From: Flectonema sp. DT1601
Taxonomy: Eukaryota > Euglenozoa > Diplonemea > Diplonemida > Diplonemidae
Assembly (NCBI GenBank): GCA_964019425.1
Contig: OZ025789.1
Span: 682,001-746,000 of the forward strand
Direction: 5' to 3'
DNA length: 64,000 bases
A model generated the notes under the pieces. The model was not told the origin of the DNA. It saw only the letters and a program-made list of their open reading frames with translations, and did not search any database. Of the stretch, positions 34,390 through 44,272 are shown in pieces. The translations under genes were made by a program, and so were the position numbers. Each line of letters begins with the position of its first letter. The stretch's first letter is position 1.

Positions 34390-35889
34390 ATGGTGCTTAA
34401 GAATTACCGACCGCAGCTTGCAGGAATCGGGTCTTTCTTTTTAATTTTATTTATCGTCACGTTGCTGTCGGATGATGGGGGAGGATATTTCCCCCATCCC
34501 CGGCGAGACTCTACAGATGAGGTAATGAATGATATTCAAAACAATACAATTCAAGGAGGAAGTCAACTAAAATCATCTCAAACACTATCACCTGAAGGAG
34601 GAATCACACTCCTCCTCCCAAAGCTTCAATTATCAGAAAGACAGTTATGGGAAGTATCCGTAGTCGAGAAGCAAACAAAGCAAAATCGTAGTTCAGATTC
34701 TGACACAGCTTCTGATCTACAAAGATGTTACACCTTATATGATGGTGGATGTATATCAAAGGCAACTGGTAGTAAACAAAAGTCATACACTCCTTACATT
34801 AAACCAACTCATGGAACAGATACTTTATCAATTACAGTTCTCCACAAAGAGACGATTGTAAAGTCTGCGATCTGTAACGAAGGAGAGGCAAAGAGAGTAC
34901 CGCTTGTTGGGAAGCGGGATTTTATCATTCCTGAGGAGGACAAAATGTCAAATAAAGTATTAATAGTCACCCTGTGCTGGGATACTTACGGATATCACTT
35001 ATGGAACTGCGTCTTGGGATCACACGCAGTAGCCAGGATGCATAATGTGAGTAAAAAAGATACGTACGTTGCGGTACTGAAGTCTTCTTGGGCCAGCCAC
35101 AAGTTTTCAACTTCTGAATGGAGTGATTCATCTCAGCAGTTTTTGTGGTCGATTGTTGCTGAAGACCATTCGAGAGTTAAGTCTCTCAGAGATTGGATCA
35201 GCACCTGTTTTAATAAAATTATTGTCGGACATGTTCCTCTCTTTGACATCACTCCCAGTCAGAACCTCGCTGCTAGAAATCATCTTCTTTCAAATTTAAA
35301 TATCCAAAACCCGTACTCTGACGCAAACAGGAGAGCCTGCAGTAACCGTTGGCAGAGTGTTATCATTGAAAGAAAATCAAATTTTCACATTAAGAATTTA
35401 ATTGAGGTTAAGGGTTGGCTCTCTGAGGTGTCACAAAATGTGACGATTGCGCTACTTGAGGACCTCCCATTTAAAGAACAAGTGAGATTAGTGTCTAGCT
35501 CTGATATTGTTATTGGTACCCATGGGAATGGATTAACTTGGGTAACGCTAATGTACCAGGGAGTCTTGATTGAGATTTGGGGTCAATACCCATACAATTC
35601 TAACTATGAAGGATCGGCACGTAGAGGTAACAATCGCTATCTCCCTATTTCCCTTCATCAATCTGGTTGCTATAAAAGATGTGACGTTTTCCTACCTCAA
35701 AATGTGTTACTCCCAATACTGTCGCTAGCTGTTAGTCATCTTCATAATGTTAGTTGTAAAAGACAGTGGTACGATCCAAATACACTCTCACATATGTTTG
35801 ATGAAATTCAAATTGAAAAAGGTTTGAAAAAACGCAAACGAAATAAAGGAATGGGATCTCCTCCGTACTTAGAGACTTCTAATTTATAA
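34390..35889 (+). CDS. GT61-family glycosyltransferase (EOGT/xylosyltransferase-like), type II membrane
   Basis: A single exon of 499 residues. A short basic N-terminus and one hydrophobic span (residues 10-27) give the type II topology of Golgi or ER glycosyltransferases. The catalytic half matches GT61 (DUF563). Diagnostic are EDLPFKEQVRLVSSSDIVIGTHGNGLTW at roughly 358-382 (the family's GxHGAxLxN block; here GTHGNGLTW) and VLIEIWG just after. Several N-x-S/T sites and paired Cys in the lumenal part fit secretion-pathway folding. Known GT61 members transfer GlcNAc, xylose or arabinose onto protein or glycan acceptors; donor and acceptor here are not predictable. A basic C-terminal tail (KKRKRNKG) is unusual for a lumenal enzyme. 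Confidence 0.82.
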   Translation: MVLKNYRPQLAGIGSFFLILFIVTLLSDDGGGYFPHPRRDSTDEVMNDIQNNTIQGGSQLKSSQTLSPEGGITLLLPKLQLSERQLWEVSVVEKQTKQNRSSDSDTASDLQRCYTLYDGGCISKATGSKQKSYTPYIKPTHGTDTLSITVLHKETIVKSAICNEGEAKRVPLVGKRDFIIPEEDKMSNKVLIVTLCWDTYGYHLWNCVLGSHAVARMHNVSKKDTYVAVLKSSWASHKFSTSEWSDSSQQFLWSIVAEDHSRVKSLRDWISTCFNKIIVGHVPLFDITPSQNLAARNHLLSNLNIQNPYSDANRRACSNRWQSVIIERKSNFHIKNLIEVKGWLSEVSQNVTIALLEDLPFKEQVRLVSSSDIVIGTHGNGLTWVTLMYQGVLIEIWGQYPYNSNYEGSARRGNNRYLPISLHQSGCYKRCDVFLPQNVLLPILSLAVSHLHNVSCKRQWYDPNTLSHMFDEIQIEKGLKKRKRNKGMGSPPYLETSNL

Positions 35890-36168
35890 AAAAAACACAC
35901 AGCCTTCCGTGTAGTATTGTTATTATTATCGTTACACGAAAGACTGACTCTCACCTTAATAGACAAACGCTCATTGATAACTTACTCAGCCGCTGTAATA
36001 TTTGCAAGCCTTACATTGAGGTTGCAATGTAGAATATTGAATGCCTTACTATTTAAGAGTTATTTTAATGGTCATGCAGTTGGTTGCTGTGAAATCTAAG
36101 CTAAAAAGCTATCAAAGTCGAGTGCTTTTTCAGAAAACTTTCTTCTTTTTTTGGCAGACAACAAGACG

Positions 36169-36816
36169 ATGCGAAGGCTGTGCGGAGACCCAAAGCCAGT
36201 AAGAGAAACTTTAAGCAAATCATTTATTGATGCAGCTGCTGGGGGACACCTGGAGTTGATCAAATCATATTTAGAGAAGTCAGCAGTGAGGTGTTGTGAT
36301 CATAATTCATTCCAAGAAATTGTAAACTCCTCTGACCCTGATGGAAGGTATCCTCTGGTAGCTGCGCTATCGAATCGCAGAATTGAAGTTGTCTCCGCAC
36401 TCTTGCGGGCAGGTGTTCGAGTGACGACAGGAACCACAGAAGACAGTTCCTTGTTAGCAGCCTCAGGTGACACTGCTTTACTGCGAATGCTGTTGGAGAG
36501 AAGTTGCAATGCGAAAAACCCTCGCGTGTTGTTATTAATTGCGAGTCACGGGCTACTTGATGAATGTCGTGCTGTGGTATCACTTAAAGCAAATGTTCGT
36601 ACTCGAGATTCTAATGGAATCACTGCCGCTAATCTCGCTCTTCGAAATGGTCACACTGAAGTCTTTGATTTCCTCTCTCAACACGAACGTATCCTCGAGT
36701 CCTGCAACTTCTTATTTGTCAATCGGAAACGCTCTTGTGAAGCAGAAGCGCTTCGTCTCCCACTTCCTCTTCTTAAATTAATTTGCTCATTTGTGATGGA
36801 AGTTGTTGTCACTTGA
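36169..36816 (+). CDS. Short ankyrin-repeat protein
   Basis: A single exon of 215 residues. The ATG follows a strong acceptor (TTCTTTTTTTGGCAG, AG at 36156-36157) by 11 bases. Four to five ankyrin repeats cover residues 15-180; clear units are SFIDAAAGGHLELIKSYL, LVAALSNRRIEVVSALLRAG and AANLALRNGHTEVFDFL. The last 35 residues (EALRLPLPLLKLICSFV) form an amphipathic helix that loosely recalls SOCS-box or F-box-like adaptors, which is interesting next to an Elongin B gene 7 kb away, but the match is weak. No enzymatic domain. It lies 171 bp upstream of the next start codon. Confidence 0.75.
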   Translation: MRRLCGDPKPVRETLSKSFIDAAAGGHLELIKSYLEKSAVRCCDHNSFQEIVNSSDPDGRYPLVAALSNRRIEVVSALLRAGVRVTTGTTEDSSLLAASGDTALLRMLLERSCNAKNPRVLLLIASHGLLDECRAVVSLKANVRTRDSNGITAANLALRNGHTEVFDFLSQHERILESCNFLFVNRKRSCEAEALRLPLPLLKLICSFVMEVVVT

Positions 36817-36987
36817 GAGCAGTGAGCGACAAGCCAACTAAACGATTAAATAACAAACTGTTTTAATTTATATTTACACTTCGTTACTGTTACTGTCCTT
36901 GGTAAGTTTATTAAGATATTTGTTTCGACCTCTTAATTTTCCTATTTCTGCCCCTTCAGGAACCGCTCCAGCAGCGGCTCACTAAAA

Positions 36988-38172
36988 ATGAAAGGAATCG
37001 AAATAGGACTCATCATATCATGTGTTGTGATGTTCCTCGCTGGAGTTTATTTGACATACATAATGTGGATTGGAGCGAAATGGAGGGGTGCGACTAAGAA
37101 GGGGAAAGACAGAGAAGATTTCGAAACGAGAGAAATGAAAGTCAGCCACAATTACTTTATGGGAGTGTGGCTAAGATTAGTAGAAGGGAGTAGGTCAGGT
37201 AGTTATGATATGTACAAACTTCTTCTAGATAAGCAGCAAACTACTGTCCTCTACCAACAAGTTAAGAGTCCTTGGTGTAGAACCTACCGAGCGGCTCAGC
37301 AAATCTTCAGTGACCCCGGTAGTGCTGCCGTGAGAAAGATGATAAATGGACAGCACTCAACTTTATACAGACAAGCTGGATTTCGACGCTCTAGCACTCT
37401 GTACATATCGACGAAGGAACTTTTGTTTCAGTACCTCGGAATCAATCCTTATTCAAAAACACTTCAAATGTTTACGTACGTTCTGTTGCCATGCTCAGAA
37501 TTGCGCTTCAGCACCACCGGTAAAAATGCCCTGCGCGATGTTCTTTCTAAACATGCAGTTCATGCAAACTGTATTGAGGAAGTTATCTACGCTGGGGAAT
37601 TTAATTTTATGGATGGGTGTTTGTTTATTGATAATGCTTCAGGAACTTTTTCTCCCAACAAAAAGTACCTCCCAATAGTAAGGGACTTCGTTGCGCAACA
37701 TTTCAAAGGTCTTCCTGTTGGTTTCATGGATTTCACTCAGAGAGAAGACTTCTTTAAGGATATGAAGGATGGAAAAGGTTTTGGGAGTTACAACCGACAC
37801 CACGAATCAGTTGTTGTTGCTCAAGTTCTTGACCCACATGAAAGGAGGGTACGACTTGATTCGTTAAAAAAAGAGAAGCGGAAGAGTCGTGAACTCCAAT
37901 CCGTGAAATCGGTTGGTGGGGTACAATTCTCATCTGAAAAACCGACGTTTTCATCTCCTCAAAAGTTCGATTCTCCGTTTATCGAAATGTCTCCTACAAA
38001 AGTTATTCCTAATATAGCACCACCACCTGAAGCACAACCAGAACACACGGCTGTCGTCATTCCTACTGGGGCAGGACTTCCCATCGACAAGAATACCCCC
38101 GAGTGGGTAGGTGTTGAAGAGAGCTATGAGGCATTCGTATACCACGCCTTCAGTGATGATGGACTTGAGTAG
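36988..38172 (+). CDS. Single-span membrane protein with a DNxSGTF-motif domain
   Basis: A single exon of 394 residues. One N-terminal span (residues 6-28) is followed by a Lys/Arg-rich stretch, so the rest is probably cytosolic. A folded region (about 120-255) ends with CLFIDNASGTFSPNKKYLP, VRDFVAQHFKGLP and MDFTQ, a block seen in uncharacterised eukaryotic proteins; I cannot name the family with confidence. The last 100 residues are low-complexity, Ser/Pro/Lys-rich, and probably disordered. The acceptor TTTCTGCCCCTTCAG (AG at 36958-36959) lies 28 bases before the ATG. Function unknown. Confidence 0.68.
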   Translation: MKGIEIGLIISCVVMFLAGVYLTYIMWIGAKWRGATKKGKDREDFETREMKVSHNYFMGVWLRLVEGSRSGSYDMYKLLLDKQQTTVLYQQVKSPWCRTYRAAQQIFSDPGSAAVRKMINGQHSTLYRQAGFRRSSTLYISTKELLFQYLGINPYSKTLQMFTYVLLPCSELRFSTTGKNALRDVLSKHAVHANCIEEVIYAGEFNFMDGCLFIDNASGTFSPNKKYLPIVRDFVAQHFKGLPVGFMDFTQREDFFKDMKDGKGFGSYNRHHESVVVAQVLDPHERRVRLDSLKKEKRKSRELQSVKSVGGVQFSSEKPTFSSPQKFDSPFIEMSPTKVIPNIAPPPEAQPEHTAVVIPTGAGLPIDKNTPEWVGVEESYEAFVYHAFSDDGLE

Positions 38173-39314
38173 GTACCTAGTTATCTTTTGATTATTATTA
38201 TGATTGCTTTCCTCGAATAAAGTTCTGCGAGGCTGTGCTGATGCCACTGCAAGAGTCGGAGTAAACAATACAATAAAGTGTGTTTTTTTTTTAATTTACT
38301 TCTCACCTTATTATCGTTTAGCTCTGCAAACTTGTTCGTGCGCAAATACATTTTTGGGACACTGAAAACAATATTTTTTTATTTTTGGTCAAACCTTTCT
38401 CTGATTTTTATAAGTTATGGAAATACGTTTTCGATGTCAGTCTACAGTGATCGTCTCACTTAAAGACAGGATGTCAGTTTTTTTTTTTTTTTTTTTTTTT
38501 TTTTTGTGCCTACAACCCCATTGTTCGGTAGAAATTGTGGCAGCGTAACTTACCTATTCCTTTATTAGGATTTTCTACCGGTTGCGCACAAACAAAATAA
38601 GAGTGTGAATGAATAAGTAAAAATAGTGAAGTTTGCCGATTCTTTTTTTTTTTTTTTTTTTTTTTGTTCTGTTTCCCTTTTTTTTTTTTTTACCCCGTTA
38701 TTTCATATTTGTACCACTTTTTAAGGGCGAATTCCAAAATAAAGCCGAAAATACAGGAAATTAAAGGGCATTGAAGAGCCCTTTATTTTCCCCCTTTATT
38801 TTTTTCCCCCTTTAAAAGGAATACAAGTAGAGTATTTAGAAACGTATTATTTCCTTACTGCTACTGACAATGAAGACAACAGTGAGTTGCGTAGTAAGTT
38901 AAGAATAAATGTTAACAAAAGTATCGCTTATGTAGTATTGTATTCCCTCCATCAATTTTGTAGAAATATAAATATTTTTTTTTATGTTTTAATTTGTATC
39001 TCCGATCCTCGTTTGTTATTCTCCGTTTTTTTTTGAGGAAGATGAAAACGGAGCAGAAGAAACCCGAACCTTTTTCGTTTTTTTTTTTTTTTCTCTGCTT
39101 GCGGTATTGGTACTTTTTCTTAATTTAGGAAAAACAATAAAAAAATGTCTTTGAAAATTTTTTTATTATTATTTAATTTATTTATTTGTAAAGAGTGATT
39201 AAGAGTAATTCAAATTATTGTTTTTCCTCCACCAGAATCAGTTATCAGGAAGGAGAAATAGAAAAACTTTCCTATCATTGATAAAAGTTCAGTTTTACGA
39301 GTTAAAACACATTA
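38173..39314. other. Intergenic spacer carrying repeat copy B
   Basis: Contains the inverted copy of the 140-bp repeat (38506-38645), flanked on both sides by long T tracts, and a short palindrome-like stretch around 38720-38825 with CCCTTTA motifs. No gene is seen. The end includes TTGTTTTTCCTCCACCAG (AG at 39234-39235), a pyrimidine-rich acceptor about 80 bases before the CTR9 start. Confidence 0.6.
38506..38645 (-). repeat. Dispersed ~140-bp repeat, copy B
   Basis: The reverse complement of the segment at 32714-32855, about 93-95% identical. This copy is bounded by T runs of about 26 and 20 bases, which read on the - strand as A runs at both ends. A retroposon would normally have one A tail, so the flanking tracts may partly be host homopolymers. 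Confidence 0.9.
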
Positions 39315-42300
39315 ATGGAGGACGATGAAGTTCCTCACATTGTAGAGGTTCAAGATCCGGAAGATGCGAATGGGATTGTGGAGGTTCCTATTTACCCGTC
39401 GTCTGGTGTTGAAGCAGTGACTGATTTCTTAAAAGACTCCAATGCAACTTATGAAATTTGGATGCAAACGGCGCTGTTTTTCTTATCTCACAATATGATT
39501 GATAAGTACTCCGACATTCTCGAGATAGCAGCCGATCTTATCAGAAAGTCGGTACCAAAACGTGACTACAGAGTTAATCTATTGTGTTCATTAGCTGGAC
39601 ACTATTTATCAACAGCTGGAGACGATGGTGGTGATAAGATCGCGATGACGAAGTTTGAACGAACTCTCAAAGAAGGAAAGCGTTGCGATCCAACACATCC
39701 GTGGCTTCGGATTCTCGAAGCGTCTTATGAAATTGTAAAGGGAGCAGATATCAGAGACAACCTTCAAAAAGAGAAACATTTTCTAACAAGTCTTAATAGT
39801 CTCGAAGTTCTAAAGCCAGCCTGCAAGACGATGACGCATCGCATTCAACTCTCGATGTCAATTGCGGTGTGTAAATATAAACTTGAAGACTTTGTGGGTG
39901 CATGGAAAGAATTTGCCGACGTTGTCGCGCGGACGCCAGCCGGTGATACTCCAAATGGTGCTCGTTTGGGATTAGCGTACTGCAACTTCAAGCTGGGACA
40001 AGAAGAGTCGGCGATTTCTTGTTTTAGACGAGCAGTCGATGAGGACCCGAATTGTGTTCGCGCCCTTCTCGGTCTCGCAGGTATCCTCTTGGGATACCAA
40101 GGAACAGATGCTGTTGATCGACACAAGGAGGGATTTTCGATGCTTCTCAGAGCGTACCGCGCTGACGATAAAAACCCTCTGTTGCTAAATATGTTCGCAT
40201 CCACAATGTTCAGACAGTACTTCGTTACGAAAGAAGACAAACATCGCAAAACGATTAAAGGATTAGTGAGACGGGTCTTGGACCACATTCCGGATGAAAA
40301 AATTGAATACTTTGGTGACTTGATCGCTGAAGCCTACTATCAGGGAGCGAGAGTTCACCACGCTTCATCAGAATTTGACAAAGCCTATACCGAATACACA
40401 CACGCTCTGAAGCACAACCCAAAACATCTTCTGGCAATGTACAGCCGTGCTCAGTGTTTAATTTATAGCAAGTTAGTTAGTCACGGTCAAGAACAAGTTA
40501 ATTTAAAAGATGTCGAACTGGTGTTGAAGGATCTGGATGCGTGCTTTAGATTAGCACCTGACAACTTGGATTTACTGAAATTAACTTCAAAGTTAAACAG
40601 TTGGAAGTTTATGTCTGTGAGAGACGCTAAAGAGAAGGAGGCAGCACTTCAGAATGCTTTAGAACATTTGCAAAAGATCACAGATCTGGCTAACCCTGAA
40701 GATAGGGAAGCCTGGTCACTGAGAGGTTACTTAGAGAGATTAGATCCAATGTCGCTGTCATACTTTGAAGAGCAAGTAAATACAATCAAGAATGCCGGCA
40801 AACCGATCCCCGCTTCTCTTCTTAACAACTTAGCCGCTATGTACATCCACAGCAAGAAGCAAGATCGCGCTGCAGCGACTCTTCGGGAAGCGCAAGAGAG
40901 ACTCGCTATCGAAAAGAATGCCGCAATTAGTTCGAATGCTGATCAAAAGACATTACAAGCATTGGATGTCACTTCAACAACTCTTCATTATAATTCTGCG
41001 ATTTTTGAAGAGCGCAGAAAGAATCCTCACGCTGCTGTTGCGAAACATCTTGAAGTCATCAAGACGTGGCCTACCTTTATGGATTCGTATATCGCACTGG
41101 TCGATTTACTTCATCAGTTGGGTCAGTCAAAGAAAGCTGTCTCACTTGCGGAATTAGCCAGAACTGTCGCAAAGGGAATGGGGAAGGATTTAGCGAGTAC
41201 CGCAGGTCCGAGATTGCAGTTGGCAACAGTTTTGGGGAAAATTGGTCAGTGGAAAGCAGCAAGAAAACATGCTCAAGAAGTGGTGGAGATTCTGAAAGAT
41301 TCCAAAGATCCTGAAATGATGGATTTGCAGTCTATGGCGATGTTGATTCAGGCGAATGGAATATTTCTTGAGGCCGCTAAGAGTTCTTCTTCGAAGAGCA
41401 CAGAGCTACTTCAGCAGTCAGAACTCCTCTTCAAGGAAGTCTACGGCAGAGATCGCAATAACGCCTTCGCAGCACACAACTTGGCTTGTTGTATCGCTTC
41501 TCGTAACAATCATATGGTTGACTTTTCCCAGCATATCCTTGAACGTGTAAAGGAGGCCAACGTTCCTGGAGGAGATGATCTTGATTACGTAGCGAGTTAT
41601 AATATCGCTCAATGTCATTTTATTCAAAGAACCCCATCATCTGCAATCCCATTATATCATTCTCTTATCGAGAAACTTGAGCAAGACCCATCAATGGAAA
41701 GTATTCTACCGATTGAAGAAATGCCCAGCAAGCTTGCACATTGTCAAGCGTTAACAACAGACTTTAGATCTGCTGTTAGAGGATTTACGAGGGCAAGTTC
41801 TAACAATCCTCAAAGTATCGTGAAATCTACAAACTTAGCATTGTGTGCTCTGGGTTCTGTTGTTCAGGACTTCACTGATGACAAGTTAACATCGTTAGAT
41901 GACATCAGAGTTGCTTTGGGTCAAATCCATACCGCTCGTTCAACATTTCATCGTCTTTCCACGGAGTTGTCAGACGCTGCCAGCACCCCAGAAGGTCGGA
42001 GAGACGTCATTTCTCAAGATCGGATTGCTAAGCTTCAGAACTTTATTTCAGTTTGCAAAAATGTAGAGTCGTTGTTGGAAGATGAAAAGTCAGCAATCAT
42101 CCTTGAGAGCAAACACGCTGAGAAGGGTGCCGTTGAGTTCACTAAGTCGAGGGAAGGTCTCACGCAGAAGATCGAGAGAAGTGCAATTCAAAAAGAAGTT
42201 AAAAGACAGCAAGCTATTGAAGATAAGCGTCGTCGTATGGATGAACAAGAACAGAAGTTCAGAGAGATTCAAGATGCTATGGAACGACGAAATGACCTTC

Positions 42301-43078
42301 CAGACATCACCGAAGCGCGGCCTAAAAAGATTCTTGAAGATGAAGAAGCAGGTGATGGTATGGAAGATGTTGAAGAAGGTCCAGCTCCTGATGCAATCCT
42401 CGACCAGTTTACTGACTTTGAGGATGAGTTTGACGTCGCCCCACAAGCACAGCCTGCTACCAAGACAGTCTCCGAAGAGCCAACATCTGATCGTTTTACT
42501 CGTCGTGCTCGGGCACGAAAACAGCTCTCTGCTTCAGAACGTGAGGCAATCCTTCGTGAATTTTCTGATGACGATGATGATGCGGTATGTTTTGTTCATT
42601 TGGTACTCCAGACTAAGAAGATGGGGAGGTGGGTTCTAATTCCTCTTGAGGTGGATATTATCGAAGCCAACAGTTTTCTTTTAACTCTTCACAACAACTC
42701 AAATAGGACGTTCCAGACTACGAGCCTCAGAACTCAGACGATGACAACATCCGTGAGGGTGAAGACTACCAAAGCAGCGATGAAGAAGGTGGAACCAAAA
42801 AGAAAAAACGAAAGAAGCGCGTAGGAAAACCAGAAAAGAGATCAAAGGGAGAAACTGCTGCACCCACGGAAGCCGATGAAAATGACGAAGCACCACCAAA
42901 GCGCAGAGTGAGGGTGCAGAATGATGACGAAGATGAGGAAGACGCAGCGCCACTAAAGCGTAGAGTGAGGGTGATATCTGGCAACGACGAAGACGACGAT
43001 CCTGCGGCAGAACCTATCGAAGAAGAGTCAGCTCCGATTAAGAGACGGCACAGAATTGAAGACGACGATGATGAATAA
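39315..43078 (+). CDS. CTR9: CTR9, TPR scaffold of the Paf1 transcription elongation complex
   Basis: Exons 39315-42584 and 42707-43078 give 1213 residues; the 122-nt intron (GTATGT...AAATAG) splices in phase 0. The N-terminal 45 residues (VEVP, a predicted dimer or Paf1-contact segment) and 15 or more TPR repeats through about residue 860 match CTR9 in order and length. A charged helix (QEVKRQQAIEDKRRRMDEQE) and an extreme acidic/basic tail with KRRVRV repeats follow, as in other CTR9 proteins. CTR9 scaffolds Paf1C on RNA polymerase II and supports H2B ubiquitination and H3K4 methylation. Reading through the intron would put the tail in the wrong frame, while the splice continues the acidic DDDD-A|DVPDYEP region. 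It is the longest host gene fully inside the window. Confidence 0.9.
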
Positions 43079-43520
43079 AACTGCTTTCCGATTTCCGATT
43101 AAATTGAATAGCAGCCAACCAATGCCAAGGTTTCCATTGCAGCAGCCAACGCATCGATCTCAACATCAAATCTTTATCCAAATGAGACACTTTGGAACTT
43201 TAGAAATTCATAATAAAATAAAGCAATAAGAAAGTTCAAACATGAAATACAGAAAAGTAAGGATGCGTTAAGTGGTTATTATTTAGTGTTATAGCTGATC
43301 AGAACTCTCTGTACTTCTACCTGGAATACTCTTTTTAATTTGTTTATTTTATAAATTTTATCATTTTCCTATTTCTCTTCAGTAACAGAACAAATTGCGT
43401 ATTTTGTGGTTAAAAACTTTTTTTTTTTTTGTATCACTTTTTTTTTCTATTCAAAATTTTTAAAATGAGTTTATCCATCACTTTCCCAAGCTGCTGGGAT
43501 CGCGGGTGACTTTAAATAAT
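43079..43520. other. Intergenic spacer
   Basis: AT-rich with T runs near 43421-43447. Nothing recognised. Confidence 0.55.
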
Positions 43521-43960
43521 ATGACGCAAATATTCATTCGAGTCAAGAGAAGAAGGAAAACTTGGTTTATTCACTTGGATAAATCCGAAGTAGTTGGTTA
43601 TATTAAAAATGAGATAGCTCGCATTGAGCAGAAGAAAGTAGAAGAAATACGTATGTTACTATTTTTCGATTATCGATAACAGTGTGGGAATACTAAAACA
43701 ACACATAAACAGGATTGGTTTCAATGGATCGCTGTCCTCTAGACGATAGCCTTCCATTAAATATGCAGACACCGCCTGTTGAGAGTAACAGCATCCTGTT
43801 GCTCACTTTTAAGACTGAATCAGATTGGGAGGAGGAATGCATTGACACACCTGTTTACGCCGACTCAACTTCTATTCCAAGTCTTCCGAAGCCGTTGGTT
43901 GATTACCTGGATGAGATGTCAGCTGAGCCCAGCAATTCCAACAACATGAGTGGTCCATAG
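43521..43960 (+). CDS. ELOB: Elongin B (ubiquitin-like adaptor of elongin and cullin complexes)
   Basis: Exons 43521-43650 and 43713-43960 give 125 residues; the 62-nt intron (GTATGT...AAACAG) splits an Arg codon. The first 60 residues are ubiquitin-like with Elongin B features (MTQIFIRVKRRRKTWFIHLDK, an IKNEIARI helix, then LDDSLPL). The C-terminal part also matches Elongin B in order: a hydrophobic strand ILLLTFK, an acidic EEECIDTP segment and a Pro-containing LPKPLVDYLDEM tail. Length is close to the animal protein (118). Elongin B pairs with Elongin C to bind SOCS/VHL-box proteins in CUL2/5 ligases and Elongin A. It is easily missed because neither exon is long. Confidence 0.8.
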
Positions 43961-44272
43961 GAATTGACTGATCCAAATATGGTTCTCCGATATTTCGCCA
44001 CTGGCGTTGTGTGATGCGTTAGAAAGTTGAACGACCGTTGGTTTTAACGTATGGACCTTTCCCACTTCAAGACGCTATCTTTAAAACACATGTTTTACTG
44101 TTATTAATTTGGTATTTTTCACATTTAGTAGAAAAAAAAAAAGTGTTTTTATTTTGTTTTTTATTTTGTACGCAATTATTATTCTACACAACAGTCTTAA
44201 TAATAAGATATAATGCAACGCGTCTAATTCATTTTTAGAACTGCTTTCCTTTTTTTTTTTCAGACAGATGAC

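Noticed and set aside
39845-42984. Several long antisense frames inside CTR9
   Set aside because: CTR9 is a clear TPR protein over the whole interval; the antisense frames have no features.
44268-44270. Upstream ATG as start of the TH1/coiled-coil gene
   Set aside because: It opens a short out-of-frame peptide; the ATG at 44273 starts the long frame.
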